Shown piece by piece: positions 32,496 through 43,200 of a stretch of DNA of 64,000 nt. The stretch covers positions 558,001 to 622,000 of the forward strand of contig NZ_PGET01000001.1 in NCBI RefSeq assembly GCF_002797975.1, given 5' to 3'. Origin of the DNA: [Clostridium] celerecrescens 18A (lineage in GTDB: Bacteria > Bacillota > Clostridia > Lachnospirales > Lachnospiraceae). Below the pieces are notes generated by a model. That model did not search any database, was not told where the DNA came from, and saw only the letters and a program-made list of their open reading frames with translations. The translations under genes were made by a program, and so were the position numbers. Numbering within the stretch: position 1 is the first letter of the stretch; the number at the start of each line of letters is the position of its first letter.

Positions 32496-34478
32496 ATGAA
32501 TTTAAAAGGAATTCGGCGGAAGATCATCTTAAATACATTGATTGTTACCATAATTATTTCTGTGGTCACAACCATTGTATTATCCGTATCCGCCATGTCT
32601 TTGACCAATCTAACATTGAAGGAAACCCTTATGCCTTTTGCCAAAACTGCCTCAAAAAGCATTGAAAGCAGTCTGCATATCATGGCAGACCGTATATTTA
32701 TGATTGGGGAAAATCATGAACTGACATCAGAGGAAGCGACTCTTGAGGAGAAGCACCAGGTTCTTGACAAGGCCACATCTGGTATAGAATTTGTATGGCT
32801 GGCCCTCTACACCCAGGATGGCAGACTGTATACGGGTAACGGAAACAGTCCTTCCGATATTTCTGGGGGTGATTTGTTCAAAAGGATGCAGGAAACCCAA
32901 AATCTTGTGATCGGGGATACCTCTGTCGGGGAAAATGGACTTGAAGTATATGTGGGTATGCCCATAGCCACAGAAAAGAATAACACTTATTATTTGGTAG
33001 GAAGTTATAAGTATGACATGCTTGATGATGTGATCAGCAGTATACATATTGGCTACAGCGGCCACGCTTTTGTTATGAACGAAAGCGGCCGGGTGGTCGC
33101 TTACCCTGATACAGATTTAATCAGGAGCGGAGAGAATGTATATTCTCTTTATAAGGATAATGGAAAGCTCCTGGAAGTATTTGACGCAATGAAATCAGGA
33201 AGGATCGGATCTGCTTCTGTGTCCTTAGATGGGAAGGATACTCTTGTGGTTTATGCTCCTGTACGAGGTGCTAACTGGTATTTGGCCATCATAACGCCAA
33301 AATCAGACTTTACGAATATCGTAAACACTGCCGTTATGATCAATATAGGCATTACCATAACCCTTACCCTGCTTGCAATCTTGTTTATCGCCCGGTTTGC
33401 AGGAAAAATCTCAAAGTCTTTGAGAAGTGTAACAGAGCGGATCCAGAAGCTGGCTCAGGGAGATTTGACAAGCCCTGTGGAAGTGATGATGACAAATGAC
33501 GAGGCCCAGACTCTTTCCAATTCACTGAAAGAGACCATTGAACAGGTTAGCGGATACATTTCCCAGCTCCAAAATGCCCTGGAACGGCTTTCTGCCGGCA
33601 ATTTAGACGTCAGCGTCAGCGATCAGTTTGCAGGAGATTTTGTGGTTATGAAAGATTCCATTCATAATATTACGGATTTCTTAAACCTGTTGATCAATGA
33701 CCTTCAGCGGTCGGCGGAAACCCTGAACCATGCTGCCCAGGAGGTATCCCAAAGCGCCCGCCTTATGAATGAATCTTCCGGCCATCAGTCCATGTCCATT
33801 GACCGGCTCGTGGAGGAGACAGACTCCATCTCAAAAGACATTGTCATTGTGGATGAGCATGCAAGAACCGCCCGTGAACTTATGGAGCAGTCCATGGAAA
33901 AGCTGTCAATGGGCGATGAACATATGGAGAATACCCTTCAGGCCATGGAGAATATCAGCCATAATGCGGCCGAAATAACAAAAATCACAAAATTCCTGGA
34001 AGAAATAGCATTCCAGACAAACCTTCTTGCCCTGAATGCAAGCGTTGAAGCCGCCCATGCAGGCGAAGCAGGAAAAGGGTTTGCCGTAGTAGCAAATGAA
34101 ATCCGTGATCTTGCTGAAAAAAGTGCGGAATCTTCAAAGCGTACAGCCGAGATGATTGTACATTCCCAACAGGCGATTGAAGAGGGATCCAGATATGCCG
34201 ATCTTACCGCTCATTTTTTAAATGAGCTGACGGATATCTCCAAGCAGACTTTTGAGATAACAGAAGACCTGGCAAAACTTGTGGGAAATGAGAAGTTAAG
34301 TCTTGAGAATGCGTCTCTTGACATCTCCCAGATATCCCGGCACGCCCGCCAAAACCTTGAATCCAGCAGTGCTGTGGCTTCTTTAAGCGGTGATCTGGCA
34401 CAACAGGCTCAAAGTCTTGAAGAAATGTCCGGACGCTTCCGTCTTCGTTCCGGTTCCGAAAGGAGGGATGGACAATGA
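32496..34478 (+). CDS. Methyl-accepting chemotaxis protein with Cache sensor
   Basis: 660 residues. One membrane helix at about residues 12-35, an extracellular Cache-type sensor to about 270 ([40 protein letters not shown]), a second helix at about 275-300, a HAMP domain ([20 protein letters not shown]), and a cytoplasmic signalling helix with the conserved tip [20 protein letters not shown]. It reports ligand binding to CheA/CheW. The ATG follows ACAAAGGAGGATTT. The last codons overlap an FMN-binding lipoprotein gene by 4 nt, which suggests that the two proteins work together. Confidence 0.9.
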   Translation: MNLKGIRRKIILNTLIVTIIISVVTTIVLSVSAMSLTNLTLKETLMPFAKTASKSIESSLHIMADRIFMIGENHELTSEEATLEEKHQVLDKATSGIEFVWLALYTQDGRLYTGNGNSPSDISGGDLFKRMQETQNLVIGDTSVGENGLEVYVGMPIATEKNNTYYLVGSYKYDMLDDVISSIHIGYSGHAFVMNESGRVVAYPDTDLIRSGENVYSLYKDNGKLLEVFDAMKSGRIGSASVSLDGKDTLVVYAPVRGANWYLAIITPKSDFTNIVNTAVMINIGITITLTLLAILFIARFAGKISKSLRSVTERIQKLAQGDLTSPVEVMMTNDEAQTLSNSLKETIEQVSGYISQLQNALERLSAGNLDVSVSDQFAGDFVVMKDSIHNITDFLNLLINDLQRSAETLNHAAQEVSQSARLMNESSGHQSMSIDRLVEETDSISKDIVIVDEHARTARELMEQSMEKLSMGDEHMENTLQAMENISHNAAEITKITKFLEEIAFQTNLLALNASVEAAHAGEAGKGFAVVANEIRDLAEKSAESSKRTAEMIVHSQQAIEEGSRYADLTAHFLNELTDISKQTFEITEDLAKLVGNEKLSLENASLDISQISRHARQNLESSSAVASLSGDLAQQAQSLEEMSGRFRLRSGSERRDGQ

Positions 34479-34927
34479 ATCAAAGAAAACGCTTTGTCAT
34501 GATCTTCCTGGTCCTTATGACTATGTTTTCCGTAAGCGGCTGTAAAAAAGAGGAAAGCAGGCTGGAGGATGGCTTTTACTCGGTAGAAATGTCGGATTAC
34601 ATCAATGGCTGGAAGGAATTTGTCACTATCCGTGTCAGCGGCAGCAAAATCGTTACGGTTGAGTACAATGCTAAGAATTCAAGTGGATTCATAAAATCAT
34701 GGGACATTCCCTATATGCGTAATATGCTCGATAAAAAAGGGACATATCCCAACCGCTATACACGCACATATGCAGCTAGTTTCCTGGCATCCCAAAGCGA
34801 TAAGGGAATCGACGCTGTAAGCGGTGCCTCTGTTTCTGGAGGCAATTTTCAGAAAATGGCCTCTCTTTTGATGGAAAAGGCAAGAAAGGGAGACGACTCT
34901 CTCGGTATCGTAGAAATTGACCAATAG
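34475..34927 (+). CDS. FMN-binding lipoprotein
   Basis: 150 residues. The lipoprotein signal ends MFSVSGC (lipid Cys at about 23). The FMN-binding domain has the DAVSGAS motif near residue 110; in related Na+-pump and extracellular electron-transfer proteins the Ser/Thr of this motif carries covalently bound FMN. It lies outside the cell on a lipid anchor. The 4 nt ATGA overlap with the chemoreceptor gene shows co-translation. It could be a redox partner or ligand sensor for that receptor. No ApbE flavin transferase is seen in the window. Confidence 0.75.
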   Translation: MNQRKRFVMIFLVLMTMFSVSGCKKEESRLEDGFYSVEMSDYINGWKEFVTIRVSGSKIVTVEYNAKNSSGFIKSWDIPYMRNMLDKKGTYPNRYTRTYAASFLASQSDKGIDAVSGASVSGGNFQKMASLLMEKARKGDDSLGIVEIDQ

Positions 34928-35356
34928 ATCAACGGAGAAGCCGGTTTTATTTCCAAATAAAAAGGACTGCCGCCCCATCGATGGGTACTCATCGATGGGG
35001 CGGCAGTCCTTTTACTGTATGTGATATAAAAGCATCGGAAAAAGATGGCAGCAATTCCGGCTCTTATTATTAGGTTGAGCCGGCAAAGAGGCCTTTCAGA
35101 GCGACTCTGCCGACTTAGTAAAAACATATATGTAAGCGCTCTGACCGCTTTCTTTTGCTTTTATGTTTATAATATTATCATACAGGAAAATTGTGAAGTA
35201 AATTTGACCAGGTTCTAAAGAAAGTATGAAAGAAATGAAGAAATTCTGACAAAAATTGGAAATGTATCCAAGCCGATGCTGCTTATACTATTCATAACAG
35301 AGAAATCCCTGTTATGGGATGTTACGGAAAGCATGAAAACAGGCGGAGGTACGGAT
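34928..35356. other. Gap with terminator, otherwise no gene seen
   Basis: Apart from the terminator at 34960-35013 the gap holds AT-rich sequence and a loose CAGAGCG/CGCTCTG inverted repeat near 35095-35145. No supported gene. Confidence 0.5.
34960..35013. terminator. 24 bp perfect hairpin terminator
   Basis: Both arms are 24 bp without mismatch (AAAAGGACTGCCGCCCCATC at the 5' end) around a 6 nt loop, with A and T tracts at either side. It ends the chemoreceptor/lipoprotein transcript and would work in both directions. Confidence 0.9.
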
Positions 35357-35920
35357 ATGCTGCTGGAAAGGAATCTAATCGAATATTGTTCCCCCACACT
35401 GGCCTCCATTAAGACGGCAAACTTATTCAGCCATCCCTTTTCGTCGGAAGTGGACTTGGAAAGCCAGCTCTCTCACCTGAACGGCCAGCTGGGAGAGAAG
35501 GGAATATCCTTGCTTTTGTTATGCTGGCGAGGGAATAAGGCACTGATCTATGTCTACCGGAAAACCCATTTGCAGGCTGATTTAAACCAGCCGGAAGTGG
35601 GTAAGTTTCTGAAGGTCTACGGCTATGAGCATATGGAAGTGGATGCAGCTCTAAAAAAGCTGAAAGAGAGGATGAATCAGGAAGGAGAATTTCCTCATGA
35701 GATTGGAGTTTTTCTCGGCTATCCATTGGGAGATGTGGTGGGATTTATCCAAAACGGAGGAAAGAACTGCAAATGCACCGGATGCTGGAAAGTGTATTCC
35801 GATGAGTGTGAGGCAGTAAAACTATTTGCAAGATACAAAAAGTGCAGGATCATGTATGAGAATCTGTGGCAGAATGGAAGGACCATCTGGCAGCTCACAG
35901 TAGCGTCTACCGGAAAATAA
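35357..35920 (+). CDS. DUF3793 family protein
   Basis: 187 residues from the ATG at 35357 after GCGGAGGTACGGAT; earlier in-frame starts lack a ribosome site. Features typical of DUF3793 are LIEYCSPTLASIKTANLF at the N-terminus, a central EIGVFLGYPLGDVVGFIQN and KCTGCWKVYSD. The family is common in clostridia and often lies near flavodoxin and ferrous-iron transport genes, neither of which is seen here. Its molecular function is unknown. Confidence 0.8.
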   Translation: MLLERNLIEYCSPTLASIKTANLFSHPFSSEVDLESQLSHLNGQLGEKGISLLLLCWRGNKALIYVYRKTHLQADLNQPEVGKFLKVYGYEHMEVDAALKKLKERMNQEGEFPHEIGVFLGYPLGDVVGFIQNGGKNCKCTGCWKVYSDECEAVKLFARYKKCRIMYENLWQNGRTIWQLTVASTGK

Positions 35921-35933
35921 AGAGAAAAGAAAC

Positions 35934-35973
35934 AAAAAACCCTAGTTTTCCTTTTGGAAAAACCAGGGTTTTT
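35934..35973. terminator. Bidirectional terminator
   Basis: AAAAAACCCTAGTTTTCC and GGAAAAACCAGGGTTTTT form a stem of about 17 bp with A and T ends. It serves the DUF3793 gene and the convergent tRNA-Glu. Confidence 0.8.
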
Positions 35974-35981
35974 GCTTTTTA

Positions 35982-36053
35982 TGACCTATCCGAGAATCGA
36001 ACTCGGGTTTCCGCCGTGAGAGGGCGGCGTCTTGACCGCTTGACCAATAGGCC
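35982..36053 (-). tRNA. tRNA-Glu (anticodon CTC)
   Basis: The reverse complement folds as a 72 nt tRNA. Acceptor GGCCTAT/ATAGGTC, D arm with TGGTCAAGCGGT, anticodon stem CCGCC/GGCGG with loop CTCTCAC (anticodon CTC, reads GAG), and T arm CCGAG-TTCGAAT-CTCGG are all visible. The discriminator is A and CCA is not encoded. It stands alone between the DUF3793 and acyltransferase genes. Confidence 0.95.
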
Positions 36054-36203
36054 GTTTTATGTATGTCATCTCTGACAACTTCATTATGATACCATAGGAA
36101 TTTTAGTTTGTCTACTCTTTTTTTAATAAAATAAAAAAATTGTCAAAATCGGATTTAATATGCTATACTTTTCTAAACCCAGAGAAAGCAGGGAGGAAGA
36201 GAT

Positions 36204-37274
36204 ATGGGGCTTAAAAAGCGGGAAGTAAAATACGATTACTTAAGGACTCTTGCGGTCTTCGCCATCATTATGGTTCATGCGGTTCCTGCGGAGACGCTGA
36301 ATTTCAAGCAGTGGCTGTTTTCGGCAGCTCTTTCGCCGGTGCTTTTGTCATTTGTAGGGATTTATTTTATGCTTAGCGGCCTTTTCCTTTTAAAGTCCGG
36401 AACAGAAGATATTCCGGGATTTTACTGGAGCCGGTTTCAGACAATTGTTCTTCCCTTTGTATATTACAGCGGGATTTATTACTGGTATTTTGCTATCTAT
36501 CTGGGAGTGGAGCCCCTTCGCTGGCAGGAACATCTGACAGCTTTTGGAAAGGGGCTTTTTACAGGAACCATTCCCATGACGCCCCATCTGTGGTTTATGT
36601 ATGTAATCATGGCGCTGTATCTTTGCGCGCCTTTTTTAGCCCGTATGATGAAAGCCATGAGCGACAGGGATCTTAAGCTTTTTCTGGTACTTATGGTAAT
36701 TGTCCAGGGAATCAGCACCTACCTTCCGGCTTTGGGCCTGGATGTGGGAGAGGGCTTTCAATATATGATATTTAAAGGCTGGCTCATCTATTTTGTCCTG
36801 GGATATGCATTAAAGCGCCTGTACGGTGGCAGCAGCTGTCTTCCCTTTGCGGTACTGGGTATTGCCGGCTTTAGCATCACCATGGTTCAAAAGTGTGTTA
36901 CGCCAACCTTTACACCGGGAATTCACGACTTAGCCCCCACGATGATTGCAATGGCTGCTGCTATATTTCTGCTTTTCGAACGTTTCGGGGATATCAAGTC
37001 ACCTGTCCTTGCAAAAGCTGTGGGATGCATAAGCAGGTACAGCTATTCTATTTATTTAATTCATTATTTTGTCCTGGGACAGGCGGCCAGAGGGCTGGTG
37101 GAAAAGACGTTCCTAAGACATTATTACGTACCCAAAATCCTTTGTGAGACGATCCTTACGTTTCTGATCTCCCTGGCAGCCGCCTGGATCATTGACGGGA
37201 CCATAGGAAGGCTGCTGAAGAAAGCAGTGGGTGCGGTTTTTGATAGTAGGAAAAAGGGTAAGAGGAGAGATTAA
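36204..37274 (+). CDS. Acyltransferase family 3 membrane protein
   Basis: 356 residues with about ten hydrophobic segments. The family start is KYDYLRTLAVFAIIMVHAVP, with the conserved Arg and His, and SRYSYSIYLIHYFVL lies near the end. Enzymes of this group (OatA, WecH and others) move acetyl or other acyl groups to extracellular sugars or peptidoglycan. The acceptor is unknown. GGGAGGAAGAGAT precedes the ATG. The next small gene begins one base after the stop codon. Confidence 0.82.
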   Translation: MGLKKREVKYDYLRTLAVFAIIMVHAVPAETLNFKQWLFSAALSPVLLSFVGIYFMLSGLFLLKSGTEDIPGFYWSRFQTIVLPFVYYSGIYYWYFAIYLGVEPLRWQEHLTAFGKGLFTGTIPMTPHLWFMYVIMALYLCAPFLARMMKAMSDRDLKLFLVLMVIVQGISTYLPALGLDVGEGFQYMIFKGWLIYFVLGYALKRLYGGSSCLPFAVLGIAGFSITMVQKCVTPTFTPGIHDLAPTMIAMAAAIFLLFERFGDIKSPVLAKAVGCISRYSYSIYLIHYFVLGQAARGLVEKTFLRHYYVPKILCETILTFLISLAAAWIIDGTIGRLLKKAVGAVFDSRKKGKRRD

Positions 37275-37275
37275 A

Positions 37276-37458
37276 ATGGACCAGAAAACGGGTTGTGAAT
37301 ATTGTGTACATTATGATTATAATGAAGAATACGAATACTATGAGTGTGAGATCAATCTGGATGAGGATGAGATGATACGGTTCCTAAGCAATTCTTCTCA
37401 ACGCTGTCCTCATTTTAAATTCGGGGATGAATATTCGGTAGTGAGGAAACAGATGTAA
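37276..37458 (+). CDS. DUF6472-type small Cys protein
   Basis: 60 residues from the ATG at 37276 (MDQKTGCEYCVHYDYNEEYE). Four cysteines in the pattern C-x2-C, C and C-P suggest a small zinc site. It is acidic and Tyr/Glu-rich. Such proteins are common in Lachnospiraceae and have no known role. It sits one base after the acyltransferase stop, so translation is coupled; AAGAGGAGAG provides the ribosome site. Confidence 0.75.
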   Translation: MDQKTGCEYCVHYDYNEEYEYYECEINLDEDEMIRFLSNSSQRCPHFKFGDEYSVVRKQM

Positions 37459-37506
37459 GGAAACCGGTGAAGGAGACATGTAAAAAGAAGCCTTAAAAAG
37501 GGAGGA

Positions 37507-37533
37507 GCCGGTATCCCATGGAGGAATACCGGC
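37507..37533 (+). terminator. Hairpin after the DUF6472 gene
   Basis: GCCGGTAT and ATACCGGC form an 8 bp perfect stem. AATTATGAAAAAAATTTTT follows, so the T run starts about 15 nt late. Probable terminator. Confidence 0.5.
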
Positions 37534-37678
37534 AATTATGAAAAAAATTTTTATCTCAAAGTATGTTGGCAACATCTTTTTCTGATGTTTTCAGTATATC
37601 GGTTAAATATGAAGAAAATTTGACCAGGCTGTAAAAAGATTATGGCCAGAATGTGAACAATGGACAGGCCGGATCAGA

Positions 37679-39139
37679 TCAGTCCCTGAAATGATAGCTT
37701 TCTAACAGCTGATTCTTCATATGCCAAAGCTCATTGGACAAGTCTACATGAACCTCGTGAGGGTTTACCAGACGGCGGGATTCATCCCAAAGGGTATCCA
37801 GTTCCTTTTTGCAGTAGGCCTGGATGTCCATAACGGCAGGAGTATCATAAATGCATTTCCCGTCTTTAAATATCTGGACCAGAAGATTCCTGATTGTATA
37901 GCTGTTGGGAGCCAGGTGTGTTTTCTTCCATGTTTCAATGGGGTCAAAGAGGAGCAGGGAATGGTTTTCTTTAAAGATTTCCCCTTCCAGACAGATTAAG
38001 TCTGCAATGATCTTACCGGTCTCCCGGCTGTAAATACGCTTGATGGCCTTATTTCCGGGATTGGTGATCTTTTCCGCATTTTCGGAAAGCTTAATCTTGG
38101 GGATAAACTGGCCGGTCTTTTTATCCATAATCGCCGCCAGCTTGTACACGCCGCCAAAGGAAGGACTGTCCTTGGAGGTGATCAAATTGGTACCAACGCC
38201 CCAGGAATTTATGGTAGCTCCCTGGATCTTTAAGCTGTTGATCAGAGTCTCGTCAAGATCATTGGAGGCGGAGATTACTGCGTCTGTGAATCCGGCCTCA
38301 TCAAGCATCTTCTTCGCCTTTTTGGAAAGATATGCCAGGTCTCCGCTGTCTAAACGGATTCCATAGGTGGTAAGAGGAATTCCGGCTTCCCGCATTTCCT
38401 TAAATACCTTGATGGCATTGGGAACACCGGATTTTAATGTATCATAGGTGTCCACCAGAAGGATACATGCAGTGGGGTAAAGCTTCGCATAGTTGCGGAA
38501 TGCGGTCAGTTCATCGGGAAAGCTCATGATCCAGCTGTGGGCATGGGTCCCTCTTACCGGAACGTGAAACATTTTTCCTGCCAGTACATTAGAGGTACCG
38601 ATGCAGCCTGCGATCATGGCAGCCCTGGCACCGTAAATTCCGGCATCAGGTCCCTGGGCGCGGCGCAGTCCGAATTCCATAACCCCGTCTCCGGCGGCAG
38701 CGAATACGACGCGGGCTGCTTTTGTGGCAATTAAGCTCTGGTGGTTAATGATGTTAAGCAAAGCGGTTTCAATCAGCTGGGCCTCCATAATGGGGGCAAT
38801 GACTTTAACTAAGGGTTCACGAGGGAATATGACAGTGCCCTCTGGAATGGCGTAGATGTCGCCTGAAAATTTAAAATGATGGAGATATTCCAGAAAATCT
38901 TCTTCAAACAGTCCGGTAGATCTTAAATAATCCACATCCTCCTGGCCGAAATGAAGCTCATTTACGTATTCAATGACCTGTTCCAAGCCTGCGCAGATCG
39001 CGTACCCGTTGCCTCCTGGATTACTGCGGTAGAATACATCGAATATGACGGTCTCGTTGGCATCTTTCTCTTTAAAATATCCCTGCATCATGGTCAATTC
39101 ATAAAGGTCTGTTAATAAAGTTAAATTGCGCTGGCTCAT
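37679..39139 (-). CDS. pncB: Nicotinate phosphoribosyltransferase
   Basis: 486 residues from the ATG at 39139 with AAAAGGAGAACAGCT before it; a longer in-frame extension reads as a hydrophobic stretch and is not used. The family start is NLTLLTDLYELTMMQGYF. FDVFYRSNPGGNGYAI, the VPVRGTHAHSWIMSF active-site segment with the catalytic His, LDSGDLAYLSKK and SNDLDE are visible. It makes nicotinate mononucleotide from nicotinate and PRPP for NAD salvage. Single gene. Confidence 0.92.
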   Translation of the reverse strand: MSQRNLTLLTDLYELTMMQGYFKEKDANETVIFDVFYRSNPGGNGYAICAGLEQVIEYVNELHFGQEDVDYLRSTGLFEEDFLEYLHHFKFSGDIYAIPEGTVIFPREPLVKVIAPIMEAQLIETALLNIINHQSLIATKAARVVFAAAGDGVMEFGLRRAQGPDAGIYGARAAMIAGCIGTSNVLAGKMFHVPVRGTHAHSWIMSFPDELTAFRNYAKLYPTACILLVDTYDTLKSGVPNAIKVFKEMREAGIPLTTYGIRLDSGDLAYLSKKAKKMLDEAGFTDAVISASNDLDETLINSLKIQGATINSWGVGTNLITSKDSPSFGGVYKLAAIMDKKTGQFIPKIKLSENAEKITNPGNKAIKRIYSRETGKIIADLICLEGEIFKENHSLLLFDPIETWKKTHLAPNSYTIRNLLVQIFKDGKCIYDTPAVMDIQAYCKKELDTLWDESRRLVNPHEVHVDLSNELWHMKNQLLESYHFRD

Positions 39140-39344
39140 AGCTGTTCTCCTTTTTTTTCCTTTTACTAAACCTTTTCGCACATTATACCATAAGTTTACA
39201 AAAAAACAATGGAATTGACAAAAAATTAACAATGAAATTAATGCCACAAATATCACGCAAGTATTCGTAAATGATTAAATAATCTAAATAAAACAATACA
39301 ATTTGAAAATTAATAAATAACTTATAAATTATTATAAAAAAGTC

Positions 39345-39373
39345 TTGCAAAATACAGAGAGATAGGATATAAT
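39345..39373 (+). promoter_or_regulatory. Promoter of the 39.4 kb RNA
   Basis: TTGCAA (39345-39350), a 17 bp spacer and TATAAT (39368-39373). A very good sigma-A promoter, predicting a start near 39380, with no ORF downstream. Confidence 0.75.
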
Positions 39374-39379
39374 AAAGCC

Positions 39380-39873
39380 ATAAACAAAAGAAAATAATTT
39401 CAAATCCGACGTTCTAATTTATTTCGGAGAATGACAGAGAAAAGGAGGATGATTCCGCCGAAAACATAAGTAATGTCTGAATCAGCAAAATGGCTAGTTC
39501 GGGCAAAAGGCAAAACCGTTAAACCTTAGCAGAGAACCGTGGCTGAAGCCGGAATGAAAATCTACCAATCTCTTTATATGCCTATAGTTCGTTATAACTG
39601 CAGAGAAATATTCATCCGATGGGTAATTTTGATTCATCCCGATTGAATTTTTATTCGGTAGCTGGATAACAATATAGAAGAATGAGAATAGCAATGCCGA
39701 AAATTTAGATTGTAGATGGTTTTAAGCGAAAGGTACGGGAAAAAATTCATATAGAGCATCCAGAGAACGCAATGCAAAAAACAAAACGTGAGAGGTATTT
39801 AGGAACCAATGGATGAAAGCATGTAGAACGGGTATCGAATTTCATGAAAATGAGTCGGTACCCGTTCCCCTTT
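39380..39873 (+). ncRNA. Unidentified structured RNA, about 490 nt
   Basis: The region starts at a consensus promoter and ends at a long hairpin, GAACGGGTATCGA (39826-39838) with TCGGTACCCGTTC (39855-39867), followed by CCCCTTT. It contains no protein-like frame. Internal stems are visible, for example TTTCGG-A-GAAT with ATTC-CG-CCGAAA near 39421-39465. It lacks landmark sequences of RNase P RNA, tmRNA, SRP RNA and T-boxes that I can recognise. ileS has its own promoter 35 bp later, so this looks like a separate transcript. Large RNA classes such as ROOL, OLE or raiA should be tested. Confidence 0.5.
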
Positions 39874-39907
39874 GTGCCTTCCGGCGCCGGATGAAAACAA
39901 AATAGCC

Positions 39908-39936
39908 TTGACATTTCTTTTCTTAATCCCTATAAT
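39908..39936 (+). promoter_or_regulatory. ileS promoter
   Basis: TTGACA (39908-39913), a 17 bp spacer and TATAAT (39931-39936), perfect consensus boxes. The T-box leader begins just after it. Confidence 0.85.
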
Positions 39937-39961
39937 TAGAAAATACAGTTATATTAGTATA

Positions 39962-40219
39962 ACCACATCATAATAGGAAGAAAAACTTTGATGGAGACAG
40001 TAGGACCATGGGAAATCCAAAGAGAGCCGGGGAGGGTGGAAGCCTGGCGAAAGTAGCATGGGTTCGAATATCACTCCGGAGTTTCCGGCTGAATGCATTG
40101 GCGGTAGGTCAGGACGTATTTTCTGCGTTAAGGGAAAGCATATGCTGGTATGCGGTAATAGGTGGTACAACGGAGATATAGTGAGGCTTTCGTCCTGATT
40201 ACGGGATGGGAGCTTTTTT
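39962..40219 (+). promoter_or_regulatory. T-box leader for isoleucine
   Basis: The stem I region contains an AGAGAG bulge (40020-40025), and a specifier loop with ATC followed by A (GAATATCAC near 40076-40084) reads Ile. The T-box itself is TAATAGGTGGTACAACGG (40157-40174), whose TGGT pairs with the tRNA acceptor end. A terminator of GCTTTCGTCC paired with GGATGGGAGC and seven T ends near 40219. Uncharged tRNA-Ile should favour the antiterminator and turn on ileS. Confidence 0.88.
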
Positions 40220-40248
40220 TATATATGGAGAAATGGAGGTCGCAAAAG

Positions 40249-43200
40249 ATGTACAAGAAAGTCCCTACAGACTTGAATTTTGTAGCGCGAGAAAAAGAGG
40301 TAGAAAAATTCTGGGAAGACCATGATATTTTCAGAAAAAGCATGGAAAACCGTAAAGGAGGGGAGACATATCCGTTCTACGACGGTCCCCCTACTGCCAA
40401 TGGGAAACCCCACATCGGGCACGTGTTGACCAGAGTTATCAAGGATATGATTCCAAGATACCGGACCATGAAAGGATATGACGTTCCCCGTAAGGCCGGT
40501 TGGGATACCCACGGACTGCCGGTTGAGCTGGAAGTGGAAAAGATGCTTGGCCTTGACGGCAAGGAACAGATCGAGGAGTATGGCCTGGAGCCATTTATCA
40601 AGTATTGCAAGGAAAGCGTTTGGAAATACAAGGGCATGTGGGAGGATTTTTCAAAGACCGTAGGCTTCTGGGCCGATATGGATGACCCTTATGTAACGTA
40701 TGAGAATAATTTTATTGAATCTGAGTGGTGGGCACTAAAACAGATATGGGAAAAAGGTCTTTTGTATAAAGGCTTTAAGATCGTTCCCTACTGCCCGCGG
40801 TGCGGAACTCCCTTATCCAGCCATGAGGTAGCTCAGGGTTATAAGGATGTAAAGGAACGCTCTGCCATCGTCCGGTTTAAGGTAAAGGGAGAAGAAGCCT
40901 ATATTCTGGCATGGACCACAACTCCGTGGACCCTTCCTTCCAACGTAGGCTTATGTGTAAATCCAGAAGAGACCTATGTTAAGGTGCAGTCAGGAGACTA
41001 TACCTATTATATGGCAGAGGCTCTGTGTGAAAAGGTTCTGGGAGAGGAATACACGGTTTTAGAGAAATACACCGGAAAGGACTTGGAATATAAAGAATAC
41101 GAGCCTTTATTTGACTTCGTAACACCAAATAAAAAAGCATTTTTTGTAACCTGTGACACTTACGTTACCCTCACTGATGGTACCGGTGTCGTTCATATCG
41201 CTCCTGCCTTTGGTGAGGATGACTCCAAGGTGGGCAGAAAATATGACCTTCCTTTTGTACAGCTGGTCAATGCGGCAGGTGAGATGACAGAGGAAACCAA
41301 ATGGGCAGGCACCTTCTGTAAGAAGGCGGATCCAATGATATTAAAGGACTTGGAAGAAAGAGGACTTTTATTCTCTGCGCCTGTATTCGAACACAGCTAT
41401 CCTCACTGCTGGAGATGTGACACCCCGTTAATCTACTATGCAAGAGAATCCTGGTTCATTAAGATGACGGATGTAAAGGAAGACTTGATCCGCAATAACA
41501 ATACGATCAACTGGATTCCGGAGAGCATCGGAAAAGGACGTTTCGGCGACTGGCTGGAAAATGTCCAGGACTGGGGAATCAGCAGAAACCGTTACTGGGG
41601 AACTCCTCTTAACGTTTGGGAATGTGAGTGCGGGCATCAGCATTCCATCGGAAGCATTGAAGAATTAAAATCCATGTCCCCAAATTGCCCGGAAGACATT
41701 GAGCTTCACCGTCCTTATATTGACGCAGTGACCATTACCTGTCCAACGTGCAAAAAGCAGATGAAGAGGGTGCCGGAAGTAATCGACTGCTGGTTTGACT
41801 CCGGTTCCATGCCCTTTGCACAGCATCATTATCCTTTTGAAAATCAAGATCTGTTTGAGAAACAGTTCCCGGCTGACTTTATTTCTGAGGCCGTGGATCA
41901 GACAAGAGGCTGGTTCTACTCCCTTCTTGCCATCTCCACTCTGATTTTCAACAAGGCGCCATATAAAAATGTAATCGTTTTGGGGCATGTCCAGGATGAG
42001 AACGGGCAGAAGATGAGCAAATCCAAGGGAAATGCGGTAGACCCATTTGATGCCCTTGATACCTACGGAGCAGACGCCATCCGCTGGTATTTCTATGTGA
42101 ACAGCGCACCATGGCTTCCGAACCGTTTTCACGGAAAAGCGGTTATGGAAGGACAGCGCAAATTTATGGGTACCTTGTGGAATACCTATGCATTCTTTGT
42201 GCTTTATGCGAATATTGATGAATTTGACCCCACAAAATACAGTCTGGAATACGAAAAGCTTCCCGTTATGGATAAATGGCTTCTTTCCAAGCTGAACACG
42301 CTGGTGGGAGATGTGGATACATTCCTTACCGGCTATCAGATTCCGGAAGCAGCAAGAGCACTTCAGGATTTTGTTGACGATATGAGCAACTGGTATGTAC
42401 GACGAAGCAGGGAGCGCTTCTGGGCCAAGGGAATGGAGCAGGATAAGATCAACGCTTATATGACTCTTTACACAGCCCTTGTCACCGTAAGTAAGGCGGC
42501 GGCTCCGCTCATCCCGTTCATGACCGAAGAGATCTATCAGAACATGGTTTGCAGCGTGGATAAGTCTGCACCGGAGAGTATCCATTTGTGCGATTATCCT
42601 GTGGCTAATAAAACCTATATCGATAAGCAGCTGGAAACTGACATGGATGAAGTATTAAAAATCGTAGTCATGGGCCGGGCTGCAAGAAATACTGCCAATT
42701 TAAAGAACCGTCAGCCGATTGGCCAGATGTTCGTAAAAGCACCTCATGCCCTTCCTGTATTCTATCAGGAGATCATTGAGGAAGAGCTGAACGTAAAAAA
42801 AGTGGCGTTTACTGATGATGTAAGGGATTTCACATCCTACAGCTTTAAACCACAATTAAAGACCGTTGGACCGAAATACGGCAAGCAGCTTGGAGCTATT
42901 AAAAAGGCTCTGGGAGAGGTCAATGGCAATGAGGCTATGGATACCCTGAATGAAACAGGCGCTCTCACCTTTACTTTTGACGGAACAGAAGTTGTGCTCA
43001 CCAAGGAAGACCTTCTTATTGACACCGCTCAGACAGAAGGGTATGTATCCGAAGGTGATAACACCATCACCGTTGTACTGGATACCAATTTAACACCTGA
43101 GCTTTTGGCGGAAGGATTTGTGCGTGAGCTGATCAGCAAGATCCAGACCATGCGTAAGGAAGCCGGGTTTGAGGTGATGGATCACATTCTGGTATACAGC

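Noticed and set aside
39380..39873. Second T-box leader
   Set aside because: No T-box sequence (GGTGG followed by AC) or specifier loop is found, and it ends at its own terminator before the ileS promoter.
40330..40366. Further copy of the AAAAGCATGG plus AAAGGAGG element inside ileS
   Set aside because: It encodes conserved IleS residues (KSMENRKGGE), has no stem and no downstream start; chance similarity.
41665..42585. 306-codon antisense ORF inside ileS
   Set aside because: It lies wholly within a conserved synthetase gene, has no ribosome site and no recognisable domain.
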